DNA of 64,000 bases from Limnanthes douglasii subsp. nivea. Its lineage: Eukaryota > Streptophyta > Magnoliopsida > Brassicales > Limnanthaceae. The DNA lies in contig JAUPFV010000005.1 of NCBI GenBank assembly GCA_036936605.1, forward strand, positions 57,494,742-57,558,741, given 5' to 3'. Below the pieces are notes generated by a model. That model was not told the DNA's origin, made no database searches, and saw nothing but the letters and a program-made list of their open reading frames with translations. Position 1 is the stretch's first letter. Every line of letters begins with the position of its first letter. A program made the position numbers and the translations under genes. Positions 34,895 through 45,484 of the stretch are shown piece by piece.

Positions 34895-35878
34895 AAGATA
34901 AAAAAAACTAGATCCATTTATGATATTTAAAAAAAACAATTACCAGTAACATGCGAGACGAGGCGAACCAAATATGCAAGACCATATGTAAATAAACATG
35001 CGAGACCAGATATAAATAAACACACGAGACAATACATAAAAACCATCCAAGACTATGTATAAAAAGTACGTGAGACTAAACATGATTAAATCATGCGAAA
35101 CGGAGCATAATAAATAATGCAAGACCAACAAAAATTTCTTTTGAAAATGAACAAAACTAGATCCATTGATGATTTTTTCCGGTCAAACCTAGTAACCTGG
35201 TTAGACCTGTTATCGGGTCGGGTCGGTCCGGATTTGGACGGGACCGAGACCGACTCGTTAAGCTACCGGGCGGGTCGAGCCGGACCGCTAAGCGAGGGGA
35301 GCCAAATATGATGGACCGGGACCGGCTCGTTAAGAGTCGAGTCGGTCCAGTCCGACTCTTAACGGGCGGGTTTGTTAGTTTATCATAATTTTTTTAGAGT
35401 TTTAGTAAAAAATATACATAGATTAGGAAAAAAAAATTATATATCTCCCTTACCGGGCGGACCGGTCCAGACCGATAAGAGAATCGGTCCAAAATGTTAG
35501 CTCCCAACCCGCTCCCTAAGGTATCCGGACCGGTCCGGTCCCGGGCGGGTTAACGGGTTGGGAGGCCCCCTAACAGCTCTAAACCTGGTCTTGCATCTCT
35601 ATCATTAAGTAATGCATGTCTTGCATGTTTGTTTATGCATGGTCTTACATGTTTATTTATGCATGGTCTCGCATGTTTATTTATGTCAAGACTTGCATGT
35701 TTTTTATGCATGGTCTGGCATATTTTTTTATGCATGGCATTACATGTTTTTTATGCATGGTTTCACATGTTTATTTATATATGGTCTAACGTGTTTGGTA
35801 TGCATGGTGTTGCAGGTTACTAACGAAAAAATAAATGAAATAAATTTAAAAAATATCATTGATGGATCTAGTTTTGTT
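34895..35878. mobile_element. Foldback-type element with inverted tandem arrays (array C)
   Basis: ACTAGATCCATTTATGATAT (about 34908) and ACTAGATCCATTGATGAT (about 35157) appear direct on the left, and ATATCATTGATGGATCTAGT (about 35854-35873) inverted on the right. Between them, about eight 24-25 bp units (AAATAAACATGCGAGACC type, 34945-35130) face about ten units in reverse complement (GGTCTCGCATGTTTATTTATG type, 35585-35815). The arrays form long inverted repeats around a hAT MITE. The left side seems to hold two tandem start sequences, perhaps one element inserted into another. No coding capacity. Confidence 0.7.
35202..35581. mobile_element. hAT-type MITE, 380 bp
   Basis: Ends are TAGACCTGTTA and, inverted, TAGAGCTGTTA. 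An 8-bp duplication AACCTGGT lies exactly on both sides (35194-35201 and 35582-35589), the hallmark of hAT insertion. The body is unusually GC-rich (GGGTCGGGTCGGTCCGG type) compared with the surroundings. It is nonautonomous and was mobilised by a hAT transposase elsewhere. Confidence 0.93.
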
Positions 35879-36230
35879 TGTCTTAAAAAAACAAAATCAA
35901 TAATACTTTTTTTTTTTCGAATTACGGTTTAAAAATTATAAAAAATTTAAAATAAAAAAAAAATATAAATTTGATTCAAAATATATATAAAAAAAACTAT
36001 TTGTATTTTTTCACCATAAATGTGATAGATCCAACAACTGGATACCGATAATAACTTAATTGAATGAATATCTATAGATACTATTTTTATAAAAATAATA
36101 TGGTAGGAAATTACTTGGAAGATAAAAAAATATAGGAGTAATAAAATACGGTGGAAGTTGAAATTTTAATTTTTTAATTAGTGTTTTTGGGATTATTCAA
36201 TTAGAAATGAATAAGAGGTTGTTGGTAGTC
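35879..36230. other. AT-rich spacer
   Basis: Low-complexity A/T runs; no gene. Confidence 0.6.
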
Positions 36231-36299
36231 ACACTCACACGGTCACACCTACCTACAGCCCGTCGATATCTAGTAAAGGAAAATCAACGAACGCTACGG

Positions 36300-39200
36300 A
36301 ATTGGGCATGAAGACGGCACTACTTGTCTTCTCTACTTTAGTGTGACCGACCGTCTATCATTTTTCGCTTTATTCATCCTCTATTTTTTACCCTTTCTCT
36401 CTCTAAAAACCTAAAGCTCTTCCCCAAAAGCGTCGTTGTACATTCATAGAGGAGGATCGAAGCACCACCGAGCAAAAAAACAAAAAGGTAGAACAAGAAT
36501 TCAACTCTAAAACATTTTATATTGTTTTCCGATCTTATTAGGGAAGTAAATTGAAGTTTCTTGTATCTTCAACAACAACTTCTACTCCAAAACTCCAGAA
36601 CTCCTTAATTCATTAATGGTGTTTTTTTTTTCTATAGCTGTTATTTGTTATAAAAAAAAAATCACTTTTCTGGGAAAAGGTTTTATTTTTTAAATTACTA
36701 CTAATAGGGGTCACGATTCGATGATGTTTACGATTTCTTAAGGTCAAGGTTTTACCTTCCATTTAAGATTTTCCAAGATAAGAACACGCTAGAAACTTGT
36801 ATATTTTACTTGATGAGAGGCCAAAAGCCCTTTGTGTAAACATTATGTTACTTTTGCAGAGCAAGATGTAGTTCGTGGAGGGATTCCTGGTAAAAGAGGA
36901 CATGTTCCTCACAAAGGAAGCGGTCCTGTCTTGAGGGATAACACTAGCAGTAGGAATCAAGACACTCCGATTCCGGCTGCACTGCTAGGCCGATTACTAT
37001 GAAAGTGACCCAGATAGTTTTGGTAGTAGACATGGGATGGTATTGAGTTGAAAAGTCAAAGAAACTGGAATATTAGATGGAACAATTGAGTTTTGTGTAT
37101 CATAAGGGTTTAAGGATAAAGTCATTCTAAGTGGGATGCTAGTCTACACGTATAATTGTCGATGAAAAAGGATAGGATCGGGTTCCTTACTCAAATATCT
37201 TCACGAAAGACTTGAAGCAAAATCATTTTTTTCTAGTTCTAGATGACGCGTAGAATCAAAATCGTGCTAGGTGGAGTAGTTTGATGAGTCTATTGAATAA
37301 GATTAATACATATAAGCAAAAATTGTGTGCTCGTGACAACCTGTAGTCACAATATTGTTTTGATGATGGAGAGCGATCATATGCACAAACATTGGCCAGT
37401 TATTCGATGATGAGTGTTAGTCTATCATCAAAGATAAAGGTTTTGGTAAAGGAATTTAAGATATACTTTAAGGTCTTAAGAATGTTAGAAAAAGATAACT
37501 AAAATATGCAAAGGATTGTCTATACTTGCTACAGTTTTGGGAGTTACAATGTGTTTTAATAATGAAATTCAATTAACGAGAGTAGATAGTGGAGTTTAGT
37601 AGAAGGAAACCGTCAAGTGTTACCAATATTAAGATTAAGCTTTGACCAATTGTCTTCCTCTTCTCTCAAACGAAGTTTCGCATATTTTGCCGGTTCTATC
37701 ATTGAAAAGAAGCACCTCGCACAATTACAAATAAGGTACCGGCCCAAGCTTATTCACATCATGAATGAAAGACTAGAACGAACTAAAACATATTGTCATT
37801 CTTATTTTTCCGCTTCTTTGACAAATAGTAGTATGTTTATCTATATTTTCTAACCATGCAGCTTGTTGTACTATTAGTCTTGCCTTTTGTCTCCTAAGTT
37901 ACGATCTCGGGTAGAAGAAAACTATTATGCTATCTATATTATTTCTTCCTTTAGTTGCGCGTGTGTGTCCTCAACATAGTTTGTATAGTCTGATATTAAA
38001 ACTAATAATGATATAAACAGTTTCTCCATTAATTTTGAAATTGTTATTTTTCCTATACAAAGCAAACTAAAGGGCTTGACTTTGCTGTTTTAGGGGCACT
38101 GAAGTCAGGGTTGTTGCCTTTACGATTGCCTAAAGATTCTGAGTAACATGTTCAATCCAATCAAGAAAAAAATATGAAGACCAACGAGATAGAATCTTGT
38201 GCGTGGAATCAAGCAAGAGAATTTCCCTTGAACAGAAATAATAATGATGTTGGTTCCGTTAGGACTAAGAGATCAACCGTTGGCTACAATAGAAAAAGGC
38301 TTATCAACCAAGCGAGCAGAAATAATTCACATGAGCTGCGTGCTGTAATCTCAGATATGGCTCAACCTGAAATACATCTAAATGGACCCGCTGGAGAAGT
38401 CGTTCCTGGCCGCTGAAACCCTTTTGGTAGTAGACAGGGTAGTAGCAGGGAGTGGGTTTATGGCATTACGTCTGCTAGTCCTGAAAATGGCATCTCGCAT
38501 CTCCATCCTTAACAAATGGGGATACTCTCAGGACTTTATTGTCGGTGGGATTGCCGAGGTACCACTATAAAATATTTGAACTTATGTAAAAAAATGCATG
38601 TTTGGTCGTAAAGGAATAAGACACTGTAGGTATAACTCAGGGAAAAATTGGGATCAAACATTTTTCCCTCCATACTCGTTCAGCTTTGAACTCCTATTAA
38701 GAGTAGAACATAGGGCTGGATCCGAGCCTAAAATCTGCTCAAAGCTCGCCTTGAAACACTTTCCAGCATAATATTAGAGCTCAATCTGCACGACCGTTAG
38801 CCACCCTTATCATACATTTTATTTCTTTTATCTTTTTCTGCAGATTTTAATTAATTAATAAGAAATTTATTTCCCTTACGTTTCGGCCATTTTTCTCTTT
38901 TGCGTATTTCCTCACCTGTAAATTTAATCTACATTTGAAAAGAGCTCGTGTTCTGTTTTGGCATATCTAGTTTGTTAGTATGGTTTGTTTATATGAATCT
39001 GCTGTGGAGATTTATCGGTAATGTTCTGTTAGGTACTCTCGGCACTCGAGAGGATTGAACAAGACGAAGAACTAACATATGAGGTAATCCTGTTATATTT
39101 GTGGCTTCTAACATTCCTATTTGATCTTTCTATTATTTATATTTGGATTTGTTTTTTTCTTTTCTGCAGCAATTACTTGTTCTGGATACCAACTTATTCC

Positions 39201-40080
39201 TAAATGGCGTAAACTTCTATGGTCAGCACAGGGAGATGAGGCTTGACATTGATAACATGCATATGAGGTTAGTTCATATGGTTCATAAACTGAAGTTGTA
39301 TCTTGGGCATGAAATAACTATTTTACGCAAATGAAAATGTAGTATGGTGGGCGTATAATGATGCGGTTTGCTCAATTTGTGTGCTACCATTACAGAAATT
39401 GCTGGCTCTAGAAGATAGGATGGGCACAGTGAGCGGGGCATTAAATGACGAAGCATTGGTCAAGTGTCTTAGAACAAGCATTTATTAGCCAAAGGATTCG
39501 GAACCTTCAGAAAACGCTACTATAGCTGCTCGGGTGATGATATTGAAGTCAAGTGCAGTATAGGCCAGGTTTATATCTCTAAACTCTAGAGAACTATACT
39601 GATGTTAATGTTGACCTGTATATCCATCCGAAGAAGTCTTACAACGTTAAATATAGACAAATATGACTATGTAAATGATGACCGACTTATACTCACTATA
39701 AATGTCTCTTTAGGGGTTGTTATGTGCACATGGTCTTTATGGCTTATAAGATAAATAATTGTTTCCTAGGTATTTTTCAAGGCTAAAACACGAACCTTTT
39801 GGGGCTTAATATAAGATTACAAAGCTAGCTTTTAACTTTTTGTCTTCCATTTTTGTTTTAAGTTAGCTTCGTTCATTATACACCAAACGACCAACTGCTT
39901 ATAATAAAAACTTCCATATGTTTGTTTGTTTGTTTGTCTTAAGTTTGCTTTATAACTTATATGTTGTGTACTAAACAAACATCATTGGTCTTAAGTGCTA
40001 AGCATGCTGTGTAATTGCAGGTTGAGTGTGTAGCTAGAGAAGAACTAGGAAGATTGCAGTTCACGCACAAGATTCTATAA
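36300..40080 (+). pseudogene. MBR-like RING-H2 E3 ligase gene remnant with introns
   Basis: The 5' end looks like a leader (TCTCTCTCTAAAAACC, about 36405-36420). Exons with good borders include one after TTTTGCAG at 36860 (EQDVVRGGIPGKRGHVPHKG, then SRHGMVLS), one near 38092-38440 (LKSGLLPLRLPKDSE, then WNPFGSRQGSSREWVYG with TGG changed to TGA), 39170-39267 (LFLNGVNFYGQHREMRLDID), 39396-39570 (LEDRMGTVSGALNDEAL) and 40021-40080 (EELGRLQFTHK). This matches MBR1/MBR2, plant ubiquitin ligases. TAG at 39486-39488 replaces a likely CAG. The RING is wrecked: CSIC reads CSIG, the next Cys is Phe, and the protein stops at 40080. An NBS-LRR piece lies between its first exons. Confidence 0.7.
37160..37790 (+). 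pseudogene. CC-NBS-LRR resistance gene fragment (+)
   Basis: Frames give KYLHERLEAKSFFLVLDDA (kinase-2, about 37195-37250) and NRARWSSLMSLLNKINTYK. A degraded RNBS-B and a GLPL region follow, and then ILRLSFDQLSSSSLKRSFAY (about 37626-37690), the RNBS-D neighbourhood. The P-loop and LRRs are absent. It sits inside the MBR-like remnant, between its first and later exons. Confidence 0.82.
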
Positions 40081-40140
40081 TTTTCCTCACCTATCTCTTA
40101 GGCCATCATATTTCTTTCTTGATTCGATTGAACATATTCT

Positions 40141-40880
40141 TCAGCAATCCACAATTGTGTGAGCTTTTCTTTTCAATGATAAAACTAATGGAAATACAAT
40201 ACAATACACGAAACTTCGTTTTAGGGAAGATGAAGACAATCGGTCAAAGCTAAGTCTTAATCTTGTCAACATTTCACCGTTTCCTTCTACTAAAAACCTC
40301 CACTCTCTACTCACTAATTTATTTCCATTCATGTTCAAGTTTCTTAAAGCACATGGTACCTCCAAGAACTCCAGCAAGTAGAGAAAATGCTCTGTATTTT
40401 TCTAGCTATCTCATTTCCAACATCTTCAAGACCTTGTGGTATATCTTGAATTTTTTTACCAAAAACTTTTTCTTTTATGATAGACCAACATGCATCTTCG
40501 GATAACTGTATGATCGCTCTCCGTATCGAAGCAATCTTGCAATTACGGACTGTCATGATCATACAATTCTTCTTATTCGTGTAAATTTTATTCAATTGAT
40601 TCATCAAATTATTCGATTTAACACGATCTTCATTTCACACGTCATCCAAAACTAGAAAAATGATCTTCCTTCAAGTTATTTGCAAAGATATTTGAGTATG
40701 GCGATCATGTTATTTTGTTTTACTGACACTTATACTCAGAGACTCTAGCATCTGAGTATTCTGTTTTCTCTTACTTCTTTACTCAATAGTCTAGCCAGTG
40801 TTGTTTTATCCAAACTGGACATCCCTACAATAGGAATATCCAAAGTACTAGTACTAGATTTTGCTGCCTCGGGGCCAGTC
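40141..40880 (-). pseudogene. CC-NBS-LRR resistance gene fragment (-)
   Basis: Reading down the minus strand: P-loop region IVGMSSLDKTTLARLLSKEV (about 40755-40815), where the usual GMGGLGKTT has lost two glycines. EGRSFF (kinase-2 start), LMNQLNKIYTNKKNCMIMTV, then LSEDACWSIIKEKVFGKKI, ARKI and LRLSFDRLSSSSLKRSFVYC follow. It covers more of the NBS than the plus-strand piece at 37160-37790 and lies in the opposite orientation. LRRs are missing and frames are broken. Confidence 0.85.
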
Positions 40881-40889
40881 ACATAGGAT

Positions 40890-41050
40890 CAGAGGGTCTT
40901 TCAACAAACAAGTCGCAGCCATCAAGAAAGAGAAATCAGAAAATGAAGAAAGGTCGCATCAAGATGATAACGGGAGGTTAGTAGCAAATGCTTAAGTCTA
41001 CACATTTGATTTCATTATTTAGTAGCCGTCTTCGAGTTCCATATGTTGTG
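40890..41050 (+). repeat. Duplicated tail of the bL28m remnant
   Basis: KEKSENEERSHQDDN and the following AAATGCTTAAGTCTACACA to CTTCGAGTTCCATATG match 41695-41845 with about 10-15% differences. It precedes the main bL28m copy in the same orientation. Confidence 0.8.
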
Positions 41051-41360
41051 GTTCTAGATGATGATTTCGATTCAAGTATTCAAATCGTACACCTTTTAAT
41101 GTTGCTAATAGTTCACCCAATGCTTAAGTCTACACATTTGAGAAATTTTGAAATATTTTAATGCAGGATCTTGATCACTTCACGTTGATTTTCACTTTTT
41201 CTTTACCTACATTTTTTTATTACATATTAAAGCGCTAAATACCGTCTTACCTGCCTTTTGTCCCTGTCTAGGGAATTGGCATATTAGGTGCTTAGTTGCT
41301 CACTTGTGATGTTTATAACTCTTGCTCTGCTTGTTGCTTTATCTATATTTTTCTTTAATA
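41051..41360. other. Probable intron/spacer before the bL28m exon
   Basis: AT-rich, with another AATGCTTAAGTCTACACATTTGA at about 41119. No coding sequence is seen. Confidence 0.4.
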
Positions 41361-41790
41361 TCCAAGTGTTCTCAAGTAGGGTTTTGTGGTTATGATGTGA
41401 GATCTAAAAGATTTTGGAAGCCAAATGTACAAGAGAAACGGCTGTTCAGTTAAGTTTTGGACCGGCACATTGGAATCAAAGTCACGACTCATGCTCTTCG
41501 TTGCATCGACAAAGCAGATGGGATCGATGATTACTTGCTGAAAACTCCTTACTAGAAAATACACACTGTGATGAGAGCAAAAGGAAGTAGTTTTCTTCTC
41601 ACCTGAGGATGAGGCCATATTTGAACAAGGTTATAAAGATTTGAAGTTAGCTGAATGGGGAGCTCGAAGGGAAGCTAGAAGACAGATGTATTGCTGGTCT
41701 GGCAAAGAGAAGCCAACCGAGTAAGAGAAATCTGATAAGGAAGAAAGGTCACATCAAGATGATAACGAGGGGTTAGTTGCATGCAAATGC
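41361..41790 (+). pseudogene. Mitochondrial ribosomal protein bL28 gene fragment
   Basis: Plus-strand frames read RFWKPNVQEKRLFS, LDRHIGIKVTTHALRCIDK, ADGIDDYLLKTPY, then (shifted) VVFFSPEDEAIFEQGYKDLK and LAEWGARREARRQMYCWSGK. This is the plant mitochondrial bL28 family, a large-subunit protein, including its plant-specific C-terminal extension. A stop follows KTPY and a frameshift separates the halves. The N-terminal targeting exon is missing. The preceding CAAG at 41367 could be an exon border. Confidence 0.82.
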
Positions 41791-41849
41791 TTAAGTCTAC
41801 ACATTTGATTTCATTATTTTTGTAGCTTGTCTTCGAGCTCCATATGTCT

Positions 41850-42228
41850 TCGCCGTGTTTTGCGGATGGTGTAAATCTGGTTAATATTAATGGTTCCATT
41901 TGATTTGAAAAAAGATGAAAAATTATACTATTGCTTATAAGTTATAACAAACGAGGTTGATCAATGTGAAGTTGGAACTGTTACATATTCGTACACAGGC
42001 ATAGCATTCTACATGGTAAAAAAAGCATCCACGAATTTTACAGAACAACAAAATGATTTTGCAGCTAAAAAATGATATAATAAATAATAATAATAATAAT
42101 TTGCATGTAAATATTGATATTTTCTCAATTATTATTAGGCAATCTCATCAAATCAAAATACTAAACTTAATTAAAATTAGCTAATAAATTATAATGAATC
42201 ACGTATAGATATAAAATATATAATCCAT
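41850..42228. other. AT-rich spacer with short (AAT)n
   Basis: No gene is visible. AATAATAATAATAAT occurs at about 42082-42100. Confidence 0.6.
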
Positions 42229-42753
42229 TGGTTATTTTTTTGGCAGAAAATTGAAATTTTATTTCAGAAAAGACCGATTAGAGAATTGATCCAAATTACA
42301 AGGGTTTAGTTTTAAATTTTATGACAATACAAAGAAGGCCGTCTTCTTTCCTAATTAAAAACCCTAAATTGAAAAGACGGACAACACTCCATTGAAGCTC
42401 CCACTGCAACTCTATGATTACATTCCGAGCAATTATAGAACGAAACCCGAAATAAACGCCATTCTTGTTCAGAAGCTTCGCAAGCTCAACTACTACCAAA
42501 AATTTAGAAGCAGAGAAGAGGGTTACAATCTGTTATTCCCTGGAGAAGTTAATATAGCCTAAATCCAAGCTTTTCAAAACTATAATTGCTAAAAGTTGGT
42601 TAGGCGCATTGAAGTGAGCATAGTAATTTTTTCTTTGCATTTTAAAGTCCATTTCGCAAGCTGGTCTGCGGCTCTATTCTGAGCCATGAAGATGAATTTA
42701 ATCGTTATCAAAGACAAGATTAACCTTCTGTAGATCGAGACAAGAGGATACAG

Positions 42754-43240
42754 TTAACCAGGACTTGTACCATTTGCGAGAATGTTGATTAGTGTTTTAC
42801 AGTATGACTCAGTATCGACCTCAGTTAGGTTGTTTTCTCTGCAGATCATCAGACCTTCCAGCAGAGCTCGAGTTTCAGCTATAAGAGGAGATAGCTTCCC
42901 AAATGTCTTCCTTGAAGCTTTAATAATATCTCCATCGTTGTTTCTAAGAATCATACCACCGCTCGATTCGCCGTTGAAGATGCTAGCAGCGTCAGTATTC
43001 AGCTTCACTCTACCTCTGTCAGGAGCAGATCACTTCAGGTATATCTCCTTCTTGCTTTTATCATTAATCGAAAGGAAACCAAATATAGAGCCTGCATCAA
43101 TGGCTTTTGACCAGTGTTTTCTAGTTAGCTTGTTTGAAATATCAAGACCAGTAATAATTTTATAGATAAAGAGAATAACAGTATTAGAAGAGGATCTAAT
43201 GTTTTTGAATTTTGATTCATTACGATTTTTCCAGATCACC
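42754..43240 (-). pseudogene. LINE RNase H
   Basis: KLNTDAASIFNGESSGGMI and AETRALLEGLMI hold the first catalytic Asp and the Glu; EVDTESYCKTL stands where the family usually has ETDS. The upstream linker IWKNRNESKF lies at 43205-43239. An in-frame stop separates the two frames near 43028. Confidence 0.88.
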
Positions 43241-43334
43241 TAGCATATTAAGCTGGCAAAACATGAGTTATGTGAACTTTTCGATTTTAAAACCAAAACC
43301 AGTTTTGAACTACATGAGTTAAACTCGTATATTT

Positions 43335-43676
43335 TTAAATCTTGATTTTAAATAAGTCACAGAAATGTTTCCATATACACCAGGCATAAGAACAATTCAC
43401 AAATAAATGATTTGTGTTTTCATAATTAGGGCAAAAATGACACTTAGAAGCCATGTGTAGGCGTCTATATTGCATTATAGAATCAATAGGCAGAACGTTT
43501 TTAACTATTTTCCATAAAAGAAAGGAGAACTTCATGGGTGTAATTAAGTTCCAAATTTTCTTGAAGAATGATGATTTGATGTGATGCTGTCTTGTGCTAT
43601 TCCAAGTGAGGCTGGTGTTGACGTCCATGTCTGGAAACTTCATCCAAATCATTTTATCATGCTTTTCAGAATCCAC
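43335..43676 (-). pseudogene. LINE zf-RVT domain
   Basis: KKIWNLITPMKFSFLLWKIV and CHFCPNYENTNHLFVNCSYA contain the Cys/His pattern of this domain. Decayed linker continues to about 44135. Confidence 0.88.
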
Positions 43677-44134
43677 TTTGTTGAGCTGAAATTTGATTGA
43701 TTCTACTATCAGGTATAAGTCCTTTCATAGATTCAATGTCCCATCTGTTATTTTTCCAAAAAGATTTAACTTTGGCATCCAGGAACTACAGGTTAGCATC
43801 AGAGGATGAGTCATCCAAAATGGGAGTCTGATTATGCCAGTTTTCAACCCAAAAGTCCATTTCTCTAATGCTCAAAAGCCACATGATATTCTCCTCTGCA
43901 GCATAATGCTAATCAAGTGTTTCCAAGTAAGTGAACCTGGATTTTTAAAATTAACTTTAAGAAGATGAACATTTTTATTATATATATATATCATGCATCA
44001 TATTTGCCCAAAGGTTCTCTTTCTTTCTGGTAAATGAACAAGAGCTTTTGAGAAAGAGTGTTCTGAATATCGGTTAATTGTCTGATATTCAGACCTTCTT
44101 CATCAAAAGTGCTGCACAAATTCTTCCAACCTCT

Positions 44135-45477
44135 GATAAGTAGCCCAATTATTCTTTAGCCCAAATGGCATTACCTTGTAGCAATAGATACCTCTATCTG
44201 TTATAAAGGTAGTGTGATCTTGATCCTTCGGATCCCCCTGTATCTGGGTTGTACCCAGAGAAAGCATCCATGAAGGACAACAACTTGTTTCCAGACGTAG
44301 AGTCTACCAAGTGGTCTATCCGGGGGACTGGATAGAGATCTTTTGGGCAAGCTCTGTTAAGGTCAGTGAAATCAATGCACATACGCCATTTCCCGTTATT
44401 TTTCTTGCCTAACACCGGATTGTCACTCCATAAAGGATATTGGGATTCCTTTATGTGTCCCATCTTGGTAAGCCGATCAACTTCTTGGACTATTACATAT
44501 GTTTTTTCCTTAGAAAAGCTCTTTTTTTTTTGTACAATAGGCGCAACATCACTCCGGATGGACAACTTGTGTGAGATAACGCTTGCGGGTGCTCCGGTTA
44601 CATCACTATTTCACCAAGCGAAGACATGCTGATTGTTTAGCAAAAAGGACAACAATTTCTTTTTCAACTCTGGTGCCATCTTGGAACCAATCTTGATATA
44701 TCTACCCTCTGCAAGGGAGTGGGTTTCAACTTCTTCAACTGGTATTATAACAGTAGGAGCCTCTCTGGGGTCATCAATCTCACTCTCCCCCTCATAAGGC
44801 TCCAGTAACTGCTAATCTTCATTAATCCAAGCTGCCCCCAAAGTCTTAGGAGCAAGAGCAGTTGCATAGCACTCCCTGGATATTTTCTGACTACTTCGGA
44901 CAACACCTACTTGTCTTTGAACTGCATAATTTAAACATTGATCGAATTTTGAAGCCACAACATGCATCTTGGAAAGCCAAGACCTTATCTTATTCCGATA
45001 AGGTCAACAATTATAATTCCTAATGTAACGATCTTCATGGCCGTATGTTGTTCTCTCCTTTAGACCTTGAATCAGATGAAATCAAGATTCAGAAACATGC
45101 TTGACCCGTAGCAGGAACTGAGGCTCTGATACCAAACTGATGACGCGGCGGAAACAGAAGAAGAAGCAACGATAGATGAAACCCTAATTCAAGGGTAACA
45201 TGATGCAACCCTAATCTAAGGGTAACAAAGAGTGAAATTTTCAGAGATAAAAAATCTATTATTCCAAAAACTTAAGATAACTTAAGGCATAAGAGGCTTT
45301 ATATAATAGCTTCTCAAAACCCTAAATTAGAATACAAGGAAATAAAATAAATATTCTAAAATCAAATCAAATCAAATAAAATCAAATCTTAATATAATTA
45401 GATTTGATTTAAATACATAAGATATTTGAATAAAATAAAATAAAATAAACAAGGCTTTTGTTTGGACTTTCTGAGCT
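44135..45477 (-). mobile_element. Ty3/gypsy fragment with one LTR, nested in the LINE
   Basis: Right to left: an LTR-like sequence (45138-about 45477) ends next to TGGTATCAGAGCC (45122-45134, initiator tRNA-Met site). Then 44640-44960 gives the protease/RT linker (EPYEGESEIDDPREAPTVII, LLNNQHVFAW). The reverse transcriptase N-terminal half is at 44194-44565 (KKNNGKWRMCIDFTDLNRAC, PKDLYPVPRIDHLVDSTSGN, LLSFMDAFSGYN). It stops abruptly at ATYQRL near 44140, where LINE sequence resumes. Gag, the rest of pol and the second LTR are missing. ATCAA repeats lie at 45358-45395. Confidence 0.82.
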
Positions 45478-45484
45478 ACATCAA

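Noticed and set aside
35612..35932. Open frames rich in HVLH/CLFMHGL repeats as a protein
   Set aside because: They translate the 24-bp array of the foldback element; the periodicity comes from the DNA repeat.
38174..38416. Independent small gene
   Set aside because: The frame continues an exon of the MBR-like remnant, which goes on past the TGA in the same frame (NPFGSRQGSS).
36240..42230. A Helitron as the carrier of the gene fragments
   Set aside because: I looked for a CTRR end with a preceding hairpin and found no convincing pair, so the carrier is left open.
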